DNA of 46,568 bases from Streptococcus mitis (GTDB lineage: Bacteria > Bacillota > Bacilli > Lactobacillales > Streptococcaceae). A program made the position numbers and the translations under genes. Every line of letters begins with the position of its first letter. The stretch's first letter is position 1. Shown piece after piece: positions 38,774 to 46,376 of this stretch. The stretch lies in NCBI GenBank assembly GCA_018364455.1, contig JAGZLW010000015.1:1-46568 (forward strand), read 5' to 3'. Under the pieces are notes generated by a model. That model ran no database searches and was not told the DNA's origin. It saw nothing but the letters and a program-made list of their open reading frames with translations.

Positions 38774-39468
38774 TAACTACCTCGTGCTTTCTCAATTTTG
38801 TAGCCCAAGCCCCAAACGGTTTTGATGGTCGGTGTCTCTGCACTAGCATGTTTAGCCAACTCCTGTCGAAGAGCATGAATATGAACATTCAAGGTATTGG
38901 TGTCATCCACATAGTCTTCTTGCCAGACTTTTTCATAGAGGTCTGTCTTAGAGAAAACCCGCTCTGGATTGCTGGCTAAAAGCCATAGAAGTTCGAAGGA
39001 TTTGACTGTCAAATCAAGCGCCACATCTCCGACTTGGACCTCATGGCTACCGTGATTCATCCGTAAATCCCCGAGACTGACGACCTCTGTCTCACCTCCA
39101 CGATGAAGGCGACGCAAGATATTGTGGACACGCAAAACCAGCTCACGAGGGCTGAAGGGCTTGGCAATAAAATCATCTGCCCCCAAGCTTAGGCCATAAA
39201 TCTTGTCCTGCTCACTGGTCTTAGCCGTGATAAAGAGAAAAGGCTGATCTGGAGATTGATACTGAACTTCGCTAATCAAATCATAACCATCCATCCGAGG
39301 CATCATGATATCTGTAATAATCAAATCAATCGCTTTTCGCTTGAAGATTTCTAAAGCCTCTACTCCATCATGAGCCACCAAAACCTGATATCCTGCCTGA
39401 ACCAGATAACGTTGATGAATATCTGTGATTTCTACCTCGTCGTCAACGAGTAAAATTGTCTTTCCCAT
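38773..39468 (-). CDS. rr08: Two-component response regulator of TCS08 (OmpR family)
   Basis: A 231-residue regulator. The receiver domain has D9/D10 and the phospho-acceptor D53 (IITDIMMPRMDG) with a lysine in FIAKPFSP. The C-terminal winged helix (about 130-231) ends in TIKTVWGLGYKIEKA. I take the ATG at 39468, which has AAGGAG 8 bases upstream; upstream in-frame codons lack a site. It is the first gene of the rr08-hk08 operon, next to pavB, a reported target. Confidence 0.94.
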   Translation of the reverse strand: MGKTILLVDDEVEITDIHQRYLVQAGYQVLVAHDGVEALEIFKRKAIDLIITDIMMPRMDGYDLISEVQYQSPDQPFLFITAKTSEQDKIYGLSLGADDFIAKPFSPRELVLRVHNILRRLHRGGETEVVSLGDLRMNHGSHEVQVGDVALDLTVKSFELLWLLASNPERVFSKTDLYEKVWQEDYVDDTNTLNVHIHALRQELAKHASAETPTIKTVWGLGYKIEKARGS

Positions 39469-39490
39469 CTGTCTCTCCTTTGAAAAAAAC

Positions 39491-39517
39491 AGTGCTATAC
39501 CACAATAGTATAACACT
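39491..39517 (-). promoter_or_regulatory. TCS08 promoter with inverted repeat over the -10
   Basis: On the minus strand an extended TGTTATACT -10 lies inside the imperfect inverted repeat AGTGTTATAC-N7-GTATAGCACT (one mismatch). It may be an operator or a hairpin at the 5' end of the mRNA. Confidence 0.55.
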
Positions 39518-39591
39518 ATTTTTATCTCTTTACGAACATTCTAAACGATATCTGGATTTTTCATATCCTAGATAGAAAGTCTGTAACTAGA

Positions 39592-41856
39592 CTAGTCATT
39601 TTCTTCTTTTTTAGCTTTCAAACCGAGACCACCTAACAGTCCTGCTAAGGTGAGGCCAAAGAATCCAAGAGTAGCCATTGATGTTTGGGCTTCACCAGTA
39701 TATGGAAGTATGTCTTTTTGGTCTTTCATTTGAGCAGCCATCATCGGACTTGATACCTTGTTATTGGATATCATCTTGCCTTCATCAGACATTTGGCTTG
39801 AGGCTGCTGGAGCTTGATCTTGTTTCATGCTTGGTGTTGCCATAGGCTGGCTAGCATTCATGGTTTTGTCCTGCTCTTTGTTAGGCATCATCTTATCCTG
39901 ACTAGCAGCTGGCATTTTAGATTTCATCTCATCCTGATTGGCACTTGGCATTTGAGCGTTCATCTTAGACGCATCTTGATGACTATTCATCATTGGAGCC
40001 GGCATAGCTGAACCATTAGAAGATGGGACGAAACCTGATTGCATCTGAGTAAGAGACTGATGTCCATTCAAGTTCACTGTCAAATCTTTTGTCGCTACGA
40101 GATTGCTCAAATCAGCCTTGCCGTCTTTGGCACCGTATACCTTGATAGTAGCTTTATAACTTTGAGTGCCGTTTTGTTTCAAGAGGTCTAGAAGCTCTTT
40201 ATCTGATTTACCTTGGGTACCTGCCAAATCCACTTCGTAGAAGTAGAGACCTTTGCCCAATTTCTCTACTGGTGGAAGAGCTGGATTTTTGGCTGAACCG
40301 TTGTCTGACCATGGGGCTTTATCAGAAGCTTTCAAGATAAGACGAGTTAACATACCGTCACCGGCGAAGAACTCGTAAGGAATAACTTGGTTGACACCAG
40401 CTGTGAATGGACCAGGGAAGTTAGCTTTGTCCAAGTAAGTAGCTGGGACGTCTACTGTATCTTTGGTATTGTCAGCCACACCTTTTTGGACTTCAGCTGG
40501 GGTGGTCAAGCCATTCAAGTTGACATCCAAATCCTTAGTCGCTACAAGATTGCTCAAATCAGCCTTGCCGTCTTTCGCACCGTACACTTTAATAGTAGCT
40601 TTATAACTTTGAGTGCCGTTTTGTTTCAAGAGGTCAAGCAAATCTTTGTCTGATTTACCTTGAGTTCCTGCCAAATCTACTTCGTAGAAGTAGAGACCTT
40701 TGCCCAATTTTTCTACTGGTGGAAGAGCTGGATTTTTAGCTGAACCATTGTCTGACCATGGAGCCTTGTCGGATGCTTTCAAGATAAGACGAGTCAACAT
40801 ACCGTCACCGGCGAAGAATTCGTATGGAATGACTTGGTTAACACCAGCTGTGAATGGGCCTGGGAAATTGGCTTTGTCCAAGTAAGTAGCTGGAACATCT
40901 ACTGTGTCTTTAGTGTTATCGGCCACACCTTTTTGGACTTCAGCTGGAGTGGTTAAGCCGTTCAAGTTGACATCCAAATCTTTTGTTGCTACGAGATTGC
41001 TCAAATCGGCCTTACCGTCTTTCGCACCGTAAACTTTGATGGTAGCTTTATAACTTTGAGTGCTATTTTGTTTCAAGAGGTCAAGAAGCTCTTTATCTGA
41101 TTTACCTTGGGTGCCGGCCAAGTCCACTTCGTAGAAGTAGAGACCTTTGCCCAATTTTTCTACTGGTGGAAGAGCAGGATTTTTTGCTGAGCCGTTGTCT
41201 GACCATGGGGCCTTGTCAGAAGCTTTCAAGATAAGACGAGTCAACATACCGTCACCAGCGAAAAATTCGTATGGAATAACTTGATTGACACCTGCTGTGA
41301 ATGGACCTGGGAAGTTGGCTTTGTCCAAATATGCAGCTGGGACGTCTACTGTGTCTTTGGTATTGTCAGCCACGCCTTTTTGAACTTCGGCTGGAGTGGT
41401 TGCTGGTTGAGCTTCATTTGCTTCACGGTCTTGTCCAGTAACTGCAGGAGCAGGATTTGTCGCAGGTTTAACCGCATCTTCTGTTTCTTTCTTAGACTCT
41501 GGTTTTGCTTGTACTTCTTCTTTTGGTGCAACTACTTGGTCTTTAGCACCTGCATCTGCTTTTTCTGGAGAGTTTGTAGCTTCCAAGCTTGCTTTAGGTG
41601 TTGAGTCTGCCTGTTCTGAAGGAAGAGCTGTATCGACTGCTTCTTTGAGAAGTTCTCCTGGTAAGTCACTCTTTTCACTCACCGAAGTAGCATCTGGTAC
41701 AACTTGAGCAGGGGTCGGATTGACCACATCGGCACGTACAGAACTTGGTTGACCAACTAGGACAAAGAAGCCACTAGCCACAACAACTGAGGCAACCCCG
41801 ACACTGAGACGGCGAATAGACCAACGAGTATATCTTTGATTTGGATTGAATTTCAT
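39592..41856 (-). CDS. pavB: PavB-like surface adhesin with three SSURE repeats, LPxTG anchor
   Basis: A 754-residue cell-wall protein. It has a YSIRK-type signal peptide (RYTRWSIRRLSVGVASVVVA), an Ala/Pro/Glu/Lys-rich N-terminal region (about 44-152), three nearly identical 149-residue SSURE repeats (about 153-301, 302-450, 451-599), a Met/Gln-rich stalk (600-715), the sortase motif LPYTG (717-721), a hydrophobic helix and a charged tail. PavB is known to bind fibronectin and plasminogen through SSURE units; copy number varies between strains. TAAGGAG lies before the ATG. It lies downstream of nothing on its strand, so it has its own promoter, next to the TCS08 genes. Confidence 0.95.
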   Translation of the reverse strand: MKFNPNQRYTRWSIRRLSVGVASVVVASGFFVLVGQPSSVRADVVNPTPAQVVPDATSVSEKSDLPGELLKEAVDTALPSEQADSTPKASLEATNSPEKADAGAKDQVVAPKEEVQAKPESKKETEDAVKPATNPAPAVTGQDREANEAQPATTPAEVQKGVADNTKDTVDVPAAYLDKANFPGPFTAGVNQVIPYEFFAGDGMLTRLILKASDKAPWSDNGSAKNPALPPVEKLGKGLYFYEVDLAGTQGKSDKELLDLLKQNSTQSYKATIKVYGAKDGKADLSNLVATKDLDVNLNGLTTPAEVQKGVADNTKDTVDVPATYLDKANFPGPFTAGVNQVIPYEFFAGDGMLTRLILKASDKAPWSDNGSAKNPALPPVEKLGKGLYFYEVDLAGTQGKSDKDLLDLLKQNGTQSYKATIKVYGAKDGKADLSNLVATKDLDVNLNGLTTPAEVQKGVADNTKDTVDVPATYLDKANFPGPFTAGVNQVIPYEFFAGDGMLTRLILKASDKAPWSDNGSAKNPALPPVEKLGKGLYFYEVDLAGTQGKSDKELLDLLKQNGTQSYKATIKVYGAKDGKADLSNLVATKDLTVNLNGHQSLTQMQSGFVPSSNGSAMPAPMMNSHQDASKMNAQMPSANQDEMKSKMPAASQDKMMPNKEQDKTMNASQPMATPSMKQDQAPAASSQMSDEGKMISNNKVSSPMMAAQMKDQKDILPYTGEAQTSMATLGFFGLTLAGLLGGLGLKAKKEEND
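40060..40506 (-). repeat. SSURE repeat 3 of pavB
   Basis: 447-bp unit coding residues 451-599. It ends KDLTVNLNG rather than KDLDVNLNG and then passes into the Met-rich stalk. Confidence 0.9.
40507..40953 (-). repeat. SSURE repeat 2 of pavB
   Basis: 447-bp unit coding residues 302-450. It has SDKDLLDL where the other two have SDKELLDL. Many synonymous changes separate it from its neighbours. Confidence 0.9.
40954..41400 (-). repeat. SSURE repeat 1 of pavB
   Basis: 447-bp unit coding residues 153-301, starting TTPAEVQKGVADNTKDTVDV. It differs from the others by VPAAYL for VPATYL and KQNSTQ for KQNGTQ. Confidence 0.9.
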
Positions 41857-41894
41857 AGGATTCTCCTTAGAGTTTTTCTTTATTTGATGACTCT

Positions 41895-41948
41895 AGTATA
41901 ATCTCCTAAAATTAAAAAGGATTAAGAAAAAGTTAAAATTTTTCTTAA
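41895..41948 (-). promoter_or_regulatory. pavB promoter with SaeR-like repeat
   Basis: -10 TATACT at 41895-41900 (minus strand). Just upstream is a perfect inverted repeat TTAAGAAAAA-N7-TTTTTCTTAA (41922-41948). It contains ATTAA-N6-GTTAA on the plus strand (41921-41936), one base off the SaeR box GTTAA-N6-GTTAA. A third CTTAA follows. Confidence 0.6.
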
Positions 41949-41971
41949 ATCCCTCTTATAAAATACTTATA

Positions 41972-42988
41972 TTAATTAAATCCATAAACAGACTTGGTGA
42001 TTTGATAGACAACATTGGAAAGTTTGCGAGCTGGCAAAACTGAATGTTTGGTCAAACGGCTCAACATGGTTTTCCGAATAGCCTGAAAGACCTCTGGATT
42101 TTCCTGCTGAATATAGGTCCACAGCTCCCGTTTTTTGGCCAGATGCTCCGCTGTTCCAGCTCGATTGAGCAAGGCACTGGAAATAACTGTCGTAATCTCA
42201 ATATGATTCAGCAGGTATTCTCTCATTTTGGGGTGGCTTACTTTAGATAAATCAAGCTGGTCTACCAAGAGTCGATTGACCTTAAGTTGCTGGTCAATAC
42301 GCTTAATCATCACTTGCTCGTTGACAGACTGATCCTCACGCCCAATCAAATAACGATAGAAATCAACAGGCAGATAGTACATGGTCTTGACCTGCTGAAG
42401 GGGGGTAAAGACAAAAAGATTATCGACATAAAAAGTATGTTCAGGCAGTTGGAACTGGCTCTCTCGCAACAAATCTGTCCGGTAAATCAGCGAGTGCATC
42501 ATGATATACTGACCTTTTGAGAAATTTCCGACCTGGTCCCAGCCAAAAATCTGCTGGACAGGCAAGACTGACTCATAACTCATACTCTTCTTACGAGACT
42601 GACCTTCCTTTTCATAGACAAAATTGGTCACAAAGGCATCCACCTCTTGATCTTCACTCTCTAGTTCTTGCAAGGTTTCCAAAATTTTCAGATAAGCACG
42701 GGGATCCACCCAGTCATCACTATCAACTACTTTAAAATAACGACCAGAAGCTTCTGCCAAGCCACGATTGACAGCACCGCCATGGCCCTTATTTTCCTGA
42801 TAAATGGCTCTAACGATGCTAGGATACTTGCGGGCTAAACGCTCAGCGATTTCCTGAGTCTGGTCCTGAGACCCATCATTGATAATCAAAATCTCAACTT
42901 GCTCACCACCAATCACTAGCGACTCCACACAGTAATGAAGATAGCCAGCGGCATTATAGCTAGGAATGGCGATAGACAATAACTTCAT
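41972..42988 (-). CDS. Family 2 glycosyltransferase
   Basis: A 338-residue GT-A enzyme. The N-terminus SIPSYNAAGYL, then INDGSQDQT, and the metal-binding DSDDW (about 92-96) are classical GT2 features. No C-terminal membrane segment is evident, so it acts on the cytoplasmic face, making surface glycan, lipid glycan or glycoprotein. The acceptor is unknown. It lies 115 bp upstream of the pavB start codon on the same strand, with AAGGAG before its own ATG and BOX element 4 upstream. Confidence 0.9.
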   Translation of the reverse strand: MKLLSIAIPSYNAAGYLHYCVESLVIGGEQVEILIINDGSQDQTQEIAERLARKYPSIVRAIYQENKGHGGAVNRGLAEASGRYFKVVDSDDWVDPRAYLKILETLQELESEDQEVDAFVTNFVYEKEGQSRKKSMSYESVLPVQQIFGWDQVGNFSKGQYIMMHSLIYRTDLLRESQFQLPEHTFYVDNLFVFTPLQQVKTMYYLPVDFYRYLIGREDQSVNEQVMIKRIDQQLKVNRLLVDQLDLSKVSHPKMREYLLNHIEITTVISSALLNRAGTAEHLAKKRELWTYIQQENPEVFQAIRKTMLSRLTKHSVLPARKLSNVVYQITKSVYGFN

Positions 42989-43019
42989 AATCTACTCCTT
43001 TAGGGGACTGATTTTTTCT

Positions 43020-43210
43020 TATACTCAATGAAAATCAAAGAGCAAACTAGCCGCAGGTTGCTCAAAGCACTGCTTTGAGGTTGCAGATAGAACTGACGAA
43101 GTCAGCTCAAAATACTGTTTTGAGGTTGTGGATAGAACTGACGAAGTCAGTAACCATACCTACGGCAAGGCGACGTTGACGTGGTTTGAAGAGATTTTCG
43201 AAGAGTATTA
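43020..43210 (-). repeat. BOX element 4 (boxA-boxB2-boxC)
   Basis: TATACTCAATGAAAATCAAA to GATTTTCGAAGAGTATTA with two boxB copies, each carrying AGAACTGACGAAGTCAG. The boxC lacks about 9 bases (the GGAAGCTAG segment is short). It lies in the 346-bp gap between cabP and the glycosyltransferase gene. Confidence 0.95.
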
Positions 43211-43312
43211 CTCTCTCTTGTCACTTCTTTCTATTCTACCATAAAGTCCAGCTTTTGAAGGACTTTTACTAGAATACAAGAGTTGCTATCTCTATTTGCT
43301 ATTTTGGACATC

Positions 43313-43336
43313 AAAAAAGAGGGGATCACCCTCCTT
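43313..43336 (-). terminator. Terminator of the potassium-uptake operon
   Basis: On the minus strand GAGGG-TGATC-CCCTC followed by TTTTTT, starting in the cabP stop codon. Confidence 0.8.
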
Positions 43337-44000
43337 ACGAATTTAACTCTGCCAAGTCATCTAGATACTGGTTGTTAATGACCGCCAAGATATAGGCATC
43401 TGCTTTCAAGAGGTCATTAGGACCAAACTGGACATCCAGCGGTGAATTTTCTTGTTCACGAAATCCTAGGACATTGAGGTTGTATTTGCCACGTAGATCC
43501 AGCTGGCTCAGGCTTTGACCTGCCCAAACACTAGGAATTTTCATCTCCACGATAGACACATTTTTGTCCAGCTGAAAGACATCAACATTGTTATGAAAGA
43601 GAATGGTCTGCGCTAGGGATTGCCCCATTTCATACTCAGGCGAGATCACCGAGTCGGCACCGATTTTTTCCAGTACCTTCTTGGCTGTCTGACTTTTGAC
43701 CTTGGCAATAACCCTCGGCACACCCAAACTCTTACAGTGCATTACTGCAAGCACACTCGACTCCAGATTTTCCCCTGTTGCGACCACAACCGTATCACAG
43801 GTATCAATACCTGCAGTTCTGAGGAGTTCCTCATCTGTAATATCGCCCACAACTCCACGCGCCAAAACAGGTTCAAATTGATTGATGCGCTCGGCGTGGT
43901 CGTCAATGGCAATAATATTCATATCTTGCTTGGCGAGGGCCGTCAGGACACTACTCCCAAAAATCCCCAAGCCTAAAATTCCAATCGTACGATCTGACAT
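43335..44000 (-). CDS. cabP: KtrA/TrkA-type RCK protein, CabP-like c-di-AMP receptor
   Basis: A 221-residue cytoplasmic gating subunit for potassium uptake. The N-terminal Rossmann fold begins TIGILGLGIFGSS and binds nucleotide; the C-terminal RCK_C domain (about 135-221) is where c-di-AMP binds in pneumococcal CabP. The start is the ATG at 44000 with AAGGAAG upstream, just past the trkH stop; this gives the 221 residues of CabP. It is cotranscribed with trkH. Confidence 0.92.
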   Translation of the reverse strand: MSDRTIGILGLGIFGSSVLTALAKQDMNIIAIDDHAERINQFEPVLARGVVGDITDEELLRTAGIDTCDTVVVATGENLESSVLAVMHCKSLGVPRVIAKVKSQTAKKVLEKIGADSVISPEYEMGQSLAQTILFHNNVDVFQLDKNVSIVEMKIPSVWAGQSLSQLDLRGKYNLNVLGFREQENSPLDVQFGPNDLLKADAYILAVINNQYLDDLAELNS

Positions 44001-44013
44001 CGTTCTTCCTTTC

Positions 44014-45393
44014 TTATCCAATGCTAATATCTGCTTTCATATACTGAATCAAATCTTTCTTATCAGGCTGGTAGTCAGCTAGACTAACCAGCAAGGTCAA
44101 GGGACCGATACGGCCAATAAACATGAGCACCATGACAATGCTAAGAGCTAGCTTGCCCAATTCTGGTGTCAGATTTGCCGTCACCCCAACTGTCGCAAGG
44201 GCTGAAATGGTCTCAAACATGAGGTAGATAAATCGCGGTGTTCCTTCTGCCGTAATTCCCAACAACATCAAGCCCAACAAGAAGGTCATCAAAAAGATAA
44301 TGAAGACACTAAAGGATTTTTGGACTGTTCGAGCCTCAATGGTTCTCTGCGCAACATTGGCATGAGGCAAGCCCAGCAATTCACTACGCGCAAAGACCAA
44401 CAAGACAAAGAAAGTCGTAATCTTGAGCCCCCCAGCCGTCCCTCCAGGCGCTCCACCCAGAAACATCTGTAGGATATAGATAAACAAGGTCACAGGTCGA
44501 GCTTGAGTATAGTCAATAGAAGCAAAACCGGCCGTTCTCATGCTGACGGTTTGGAAAAAGCTGACCAGCACTTTCTCTGGCACACTGAGATTGCCAATGG
44601 TTCCTGGATTGTGCCACTCCGTAAAGAGTGTGGATACTGTCCCAAACAGCAAAATCCCTGCAGTCAAGAAGAGGACTAGTTTGGTGTGGAAACGCAGACG
44701 GCGTTTTTTCTTCTTGTCAAACTGGGTTGCCAAGTCAAACCAGACCATAAAGCCAAGACCACCTGTGATAATCAAGCCAGCAATAACCAGATTGATTAAG
44801 GGATCCGTCTGAAAAGCCACTAAACTGCTACTGCCGAAATTATCAAAACCAGCATTACAAAAGGCTGAAATGGCTAAAAAGATAGAGGTAAAAATGCCTC
44901 GTCCCCAGCCGAACTCAGGAATAAAACGAAAACTTAGCAGGAAGGCGCCCAAGCCCTCCACCAGAAAAGTCGTCAAAAAGATGGAACGCATAAAGGCCTT
45001 CAGCGACCGAGTCTCCCCATAACTAAAACTCTCCTGAATGGTTTCACGACTGCGAAGACTGAGCTTTTGCTTCCCCTGAATATAAAAGACCCCGATAAAG
45101 GTCATGAGCCCCAGACCACCAATCTGTATCAAAAGCATACAAATCAACTGCCCCCAGACATTATAGGTAGTAGCCACTGGTTGCGTAAAAAGGCCAGTCA
45201 CACAGACCATGGACACCGTCGTAAAAAGATGGTCAAAATAAGTAGCCTGCGAACCACTCGCCTGAACAAAAGGCAAACTCAAAAGAAGAGAGCCTATCAA
45301 AATAACTCCAGCGAAACTCAGAAAAATTCGACGAGCGGGCGAAAGTCCGCCCAAGGCTCTTTCAATTTTTTTAACAAATAATTTGAATAACAT
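44014..45393 (-). CDS. trkH: TrkH/KtrB-family potassium channel subunit
   Basis: A 459-residue membrane protein with the four pore repeats of the Trk/Ktr family, for example TVSMVCVTGLF, AISAFCNAGFDNFG, FFQTVSMRTAGF and TISALATVGVTANLT. It forms the K+ pathway gated by the CabP protein encoded 13 bp downstream. The ATG has no ribosome site, and an extended -10 (TGGTACAAT) ends 6 bp upstream, so the transcript may start on the ATG. The nucleoside phosphorylase gene ends only 33 bp upstream on the same strand. Confidence 0.94.
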   Translation of the reverse strand: MLFKLFVKKIERALGGLSPARRIFLSFAGVILIGSLLLSLPFVQASGSQATYFDHLFTTVSMVCVTGLFTQPVATTYNVWGQLICMLLIQIGGLGLMTFIGVFYIQGKQKLSLRSRETIQESFSYGETRSLKAFMRSIFLTTFLVEGLGAFLLSFRFIPEFGWGRGIFTSIFLAISAFCNAGFDNFGSSSLVAFQTDPLINLVIAGLIITGGLGFMVWFDLATQFDKKKKRRLRFHTKLVLFLTAGILLFGTVSTLFTEWHNPGTIGNLSVPEKVLVSFFQTVSMRTAGFASIDYTQARPVTLFIYILQMFLGGAPGGTAGGLKITTFFVLLVFARSELLGLPHANVAQRTIEARTVQKSFSVFIIFLMTFLLGLMLLGITAEGTPRFIYLMFETISALATVGVTANLTPELGKLALSIVMVLMFIGRIGPLTLLVSLADYQPDKKDLIQYMKADISIG

Positions 45394-45399
45394 ACATCC

Positions 45400-45408
45400 A
45401 TTGTACCA
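45400..45408 (-). promoter_or_regulatory. Extended -10 directly before trkH
   Basis: TGGTACAAT on the minus strand; -10 hexamer 45400-45405, ATG at 45393-45391. No good -35. The expected start of transcription coincides with the ATG. Confidence 0.45.
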
Positions 45409-45426
45409 TAAAAAGAAGGAGAGTAG

Positions 45427-46191
45427 CTATATCTGAGAAGTTATCTCAAGGCAGAGTTCCAAGGCCTTCTCGAAAGCTTCTGAACCCCAGTCACGACTAT
45501 CGTACTGGTCCAAGTCTGCTAAGGAATCAGCTGTGAACAACAATTCTCCCCAGAGAACCCCACGCAGTTGGGCTACTGCCGCAAGCGCAGAACACTCCAT
45601 CTCCACAACAGCACAGCCTTCTTCCTTGCGATAGGCCACCTTTTCAGCCGTTTCTCGGTAAAAACCGTCTGTCGTCCAGGTCACGACTTCTTCATAAGGA
45701 ATCCCTCTGGCTTCCAAAACTTGCTCAATGGCAGCAATAGCCTCTGCCTGAATTTCCATATAACGAGAAGCTGCCACATAGTGATAACTAGCTCCTTCAT
45801 CTCGCAGAGCGCGAACAGGGACTAGAAAGGCGTTTTCTTCTATATCAGCTAGCACACCACAGGTTCCAGTGGAAATAATCTGCTCCACACCATAGCCAAT
45901 CAACCAATCCATAAACTGGGCTGCTGGAGCGGAGCCAACAGGTGCCTGAGCCAGACAAATTCCCTCGCCCTTGTAGTTAACGACATAGACTGGATAGGTC
46001 TTGGTGGCTGAAACGAATTCGCCGACACAGTCCGCCCCTACTTCCCTAGCATAGCGGTCAATCTCCTCACCTAAAAAAGCATAGACACACTTCTTTGGCA
46101 AGTGCAAGTCCAGCCCCTCGTGATTAGGCATGATAACCGCCTGAGGATTGTCATCAAACTCTAAAATAGGAATCGCATGTTTCTGAATCAT
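45427..46191 (-). CDS. Nucleoside phosphorylase (PNP/UDP family)
   Basis: A 254-residue cytoplasmic enzyme of the PNP/UDP phosphorylase family, which splits nucleosides with phosphate. The family core is seen in QIISTGTCGVL (phosphate/ribose region) and the nucleobase-site motif VVEMECSALAAVAQLRG; the usual catalytic Asp region reads FTADSLADLDQYDSRDW. The exact base (uridine or purine) cannot be told. AGGAGGTG lies 6 bases before the ATG and a strong promoter at 46217-46244 precedes it. Confidence 0.88.
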   Translation of the reverse strand: MIQKHAIPILEFDDNPQAVIMPNHEGLDLHLPKKCVYAFLGEEIDRYAREVGADCVGEFVSATKTYPVYVVNYKGEGICLAQAPVGSAPAAQFMDWLIGYGVEQIISTGTCGVLADIEENAFLVPVRALRDEGASYHYVAASRYMEIQAEAIAAIEQVLEARGIPYEEVVTWTTDGFYRETAEKVAYRKEEGCAVVEMECSALAAVAQLRGVLWGELLFTADSLADLDQYDSRDWGSEAFEKALELCLEITSQI

Positions 46192-46216
46192 AACCCACCT
46201 CCTCTAATTTTGTACT

Positions 46217-46244
46217 ATTGTATCAAAAGATGGCAAAGTGTCAA
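46217..46244 (-). promoter_or_regulatory. Promoter of the nucleoside phosphorylase gene
   Basis: On the minus strand perfect TTGACA (46239-46244), 16 bp, TACAAT (46217-46222). It overlaps the end of the LysR remnant. Confidence 0.8.
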
Positions 46245-46376
46245 GGAATTCTCTTTAGCAAGCCAGAAATCTCCTCTTCCATACACTTGAGAAATCGTTG
46301 CACCGCTGGAGAAGTCGGTTTCTGTTTTGGCAAAGTGATTGAGGACTTATGAAGAATACCAAATCCAACAATCATG
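46241..46376 (-). pseudogene. C-terminal remnant of a LysR-type regulator
   Basis: On the minus strand the frame reads VMIVGFGILHKSSITLPKQK, then PTSPAVQRFLKCMEEEISGL and a LKRIP end. This looks like the last 45 residues of a LysR effector domain. Coding similarity ends where the hairpin-rich IS-like DNA begins at 46377. So the gene seems interrupted, with its N-terminal part outside the window or lost. Assignment rests on a short stretch. Confidence 0.5.

Noticed and set aside
40060..41400. Periodic DNA pattern suggestive of a CRISPR or satellite array
   Set aside because: The 447-bp period is explained fully by in-frame SSURE protein repeats.
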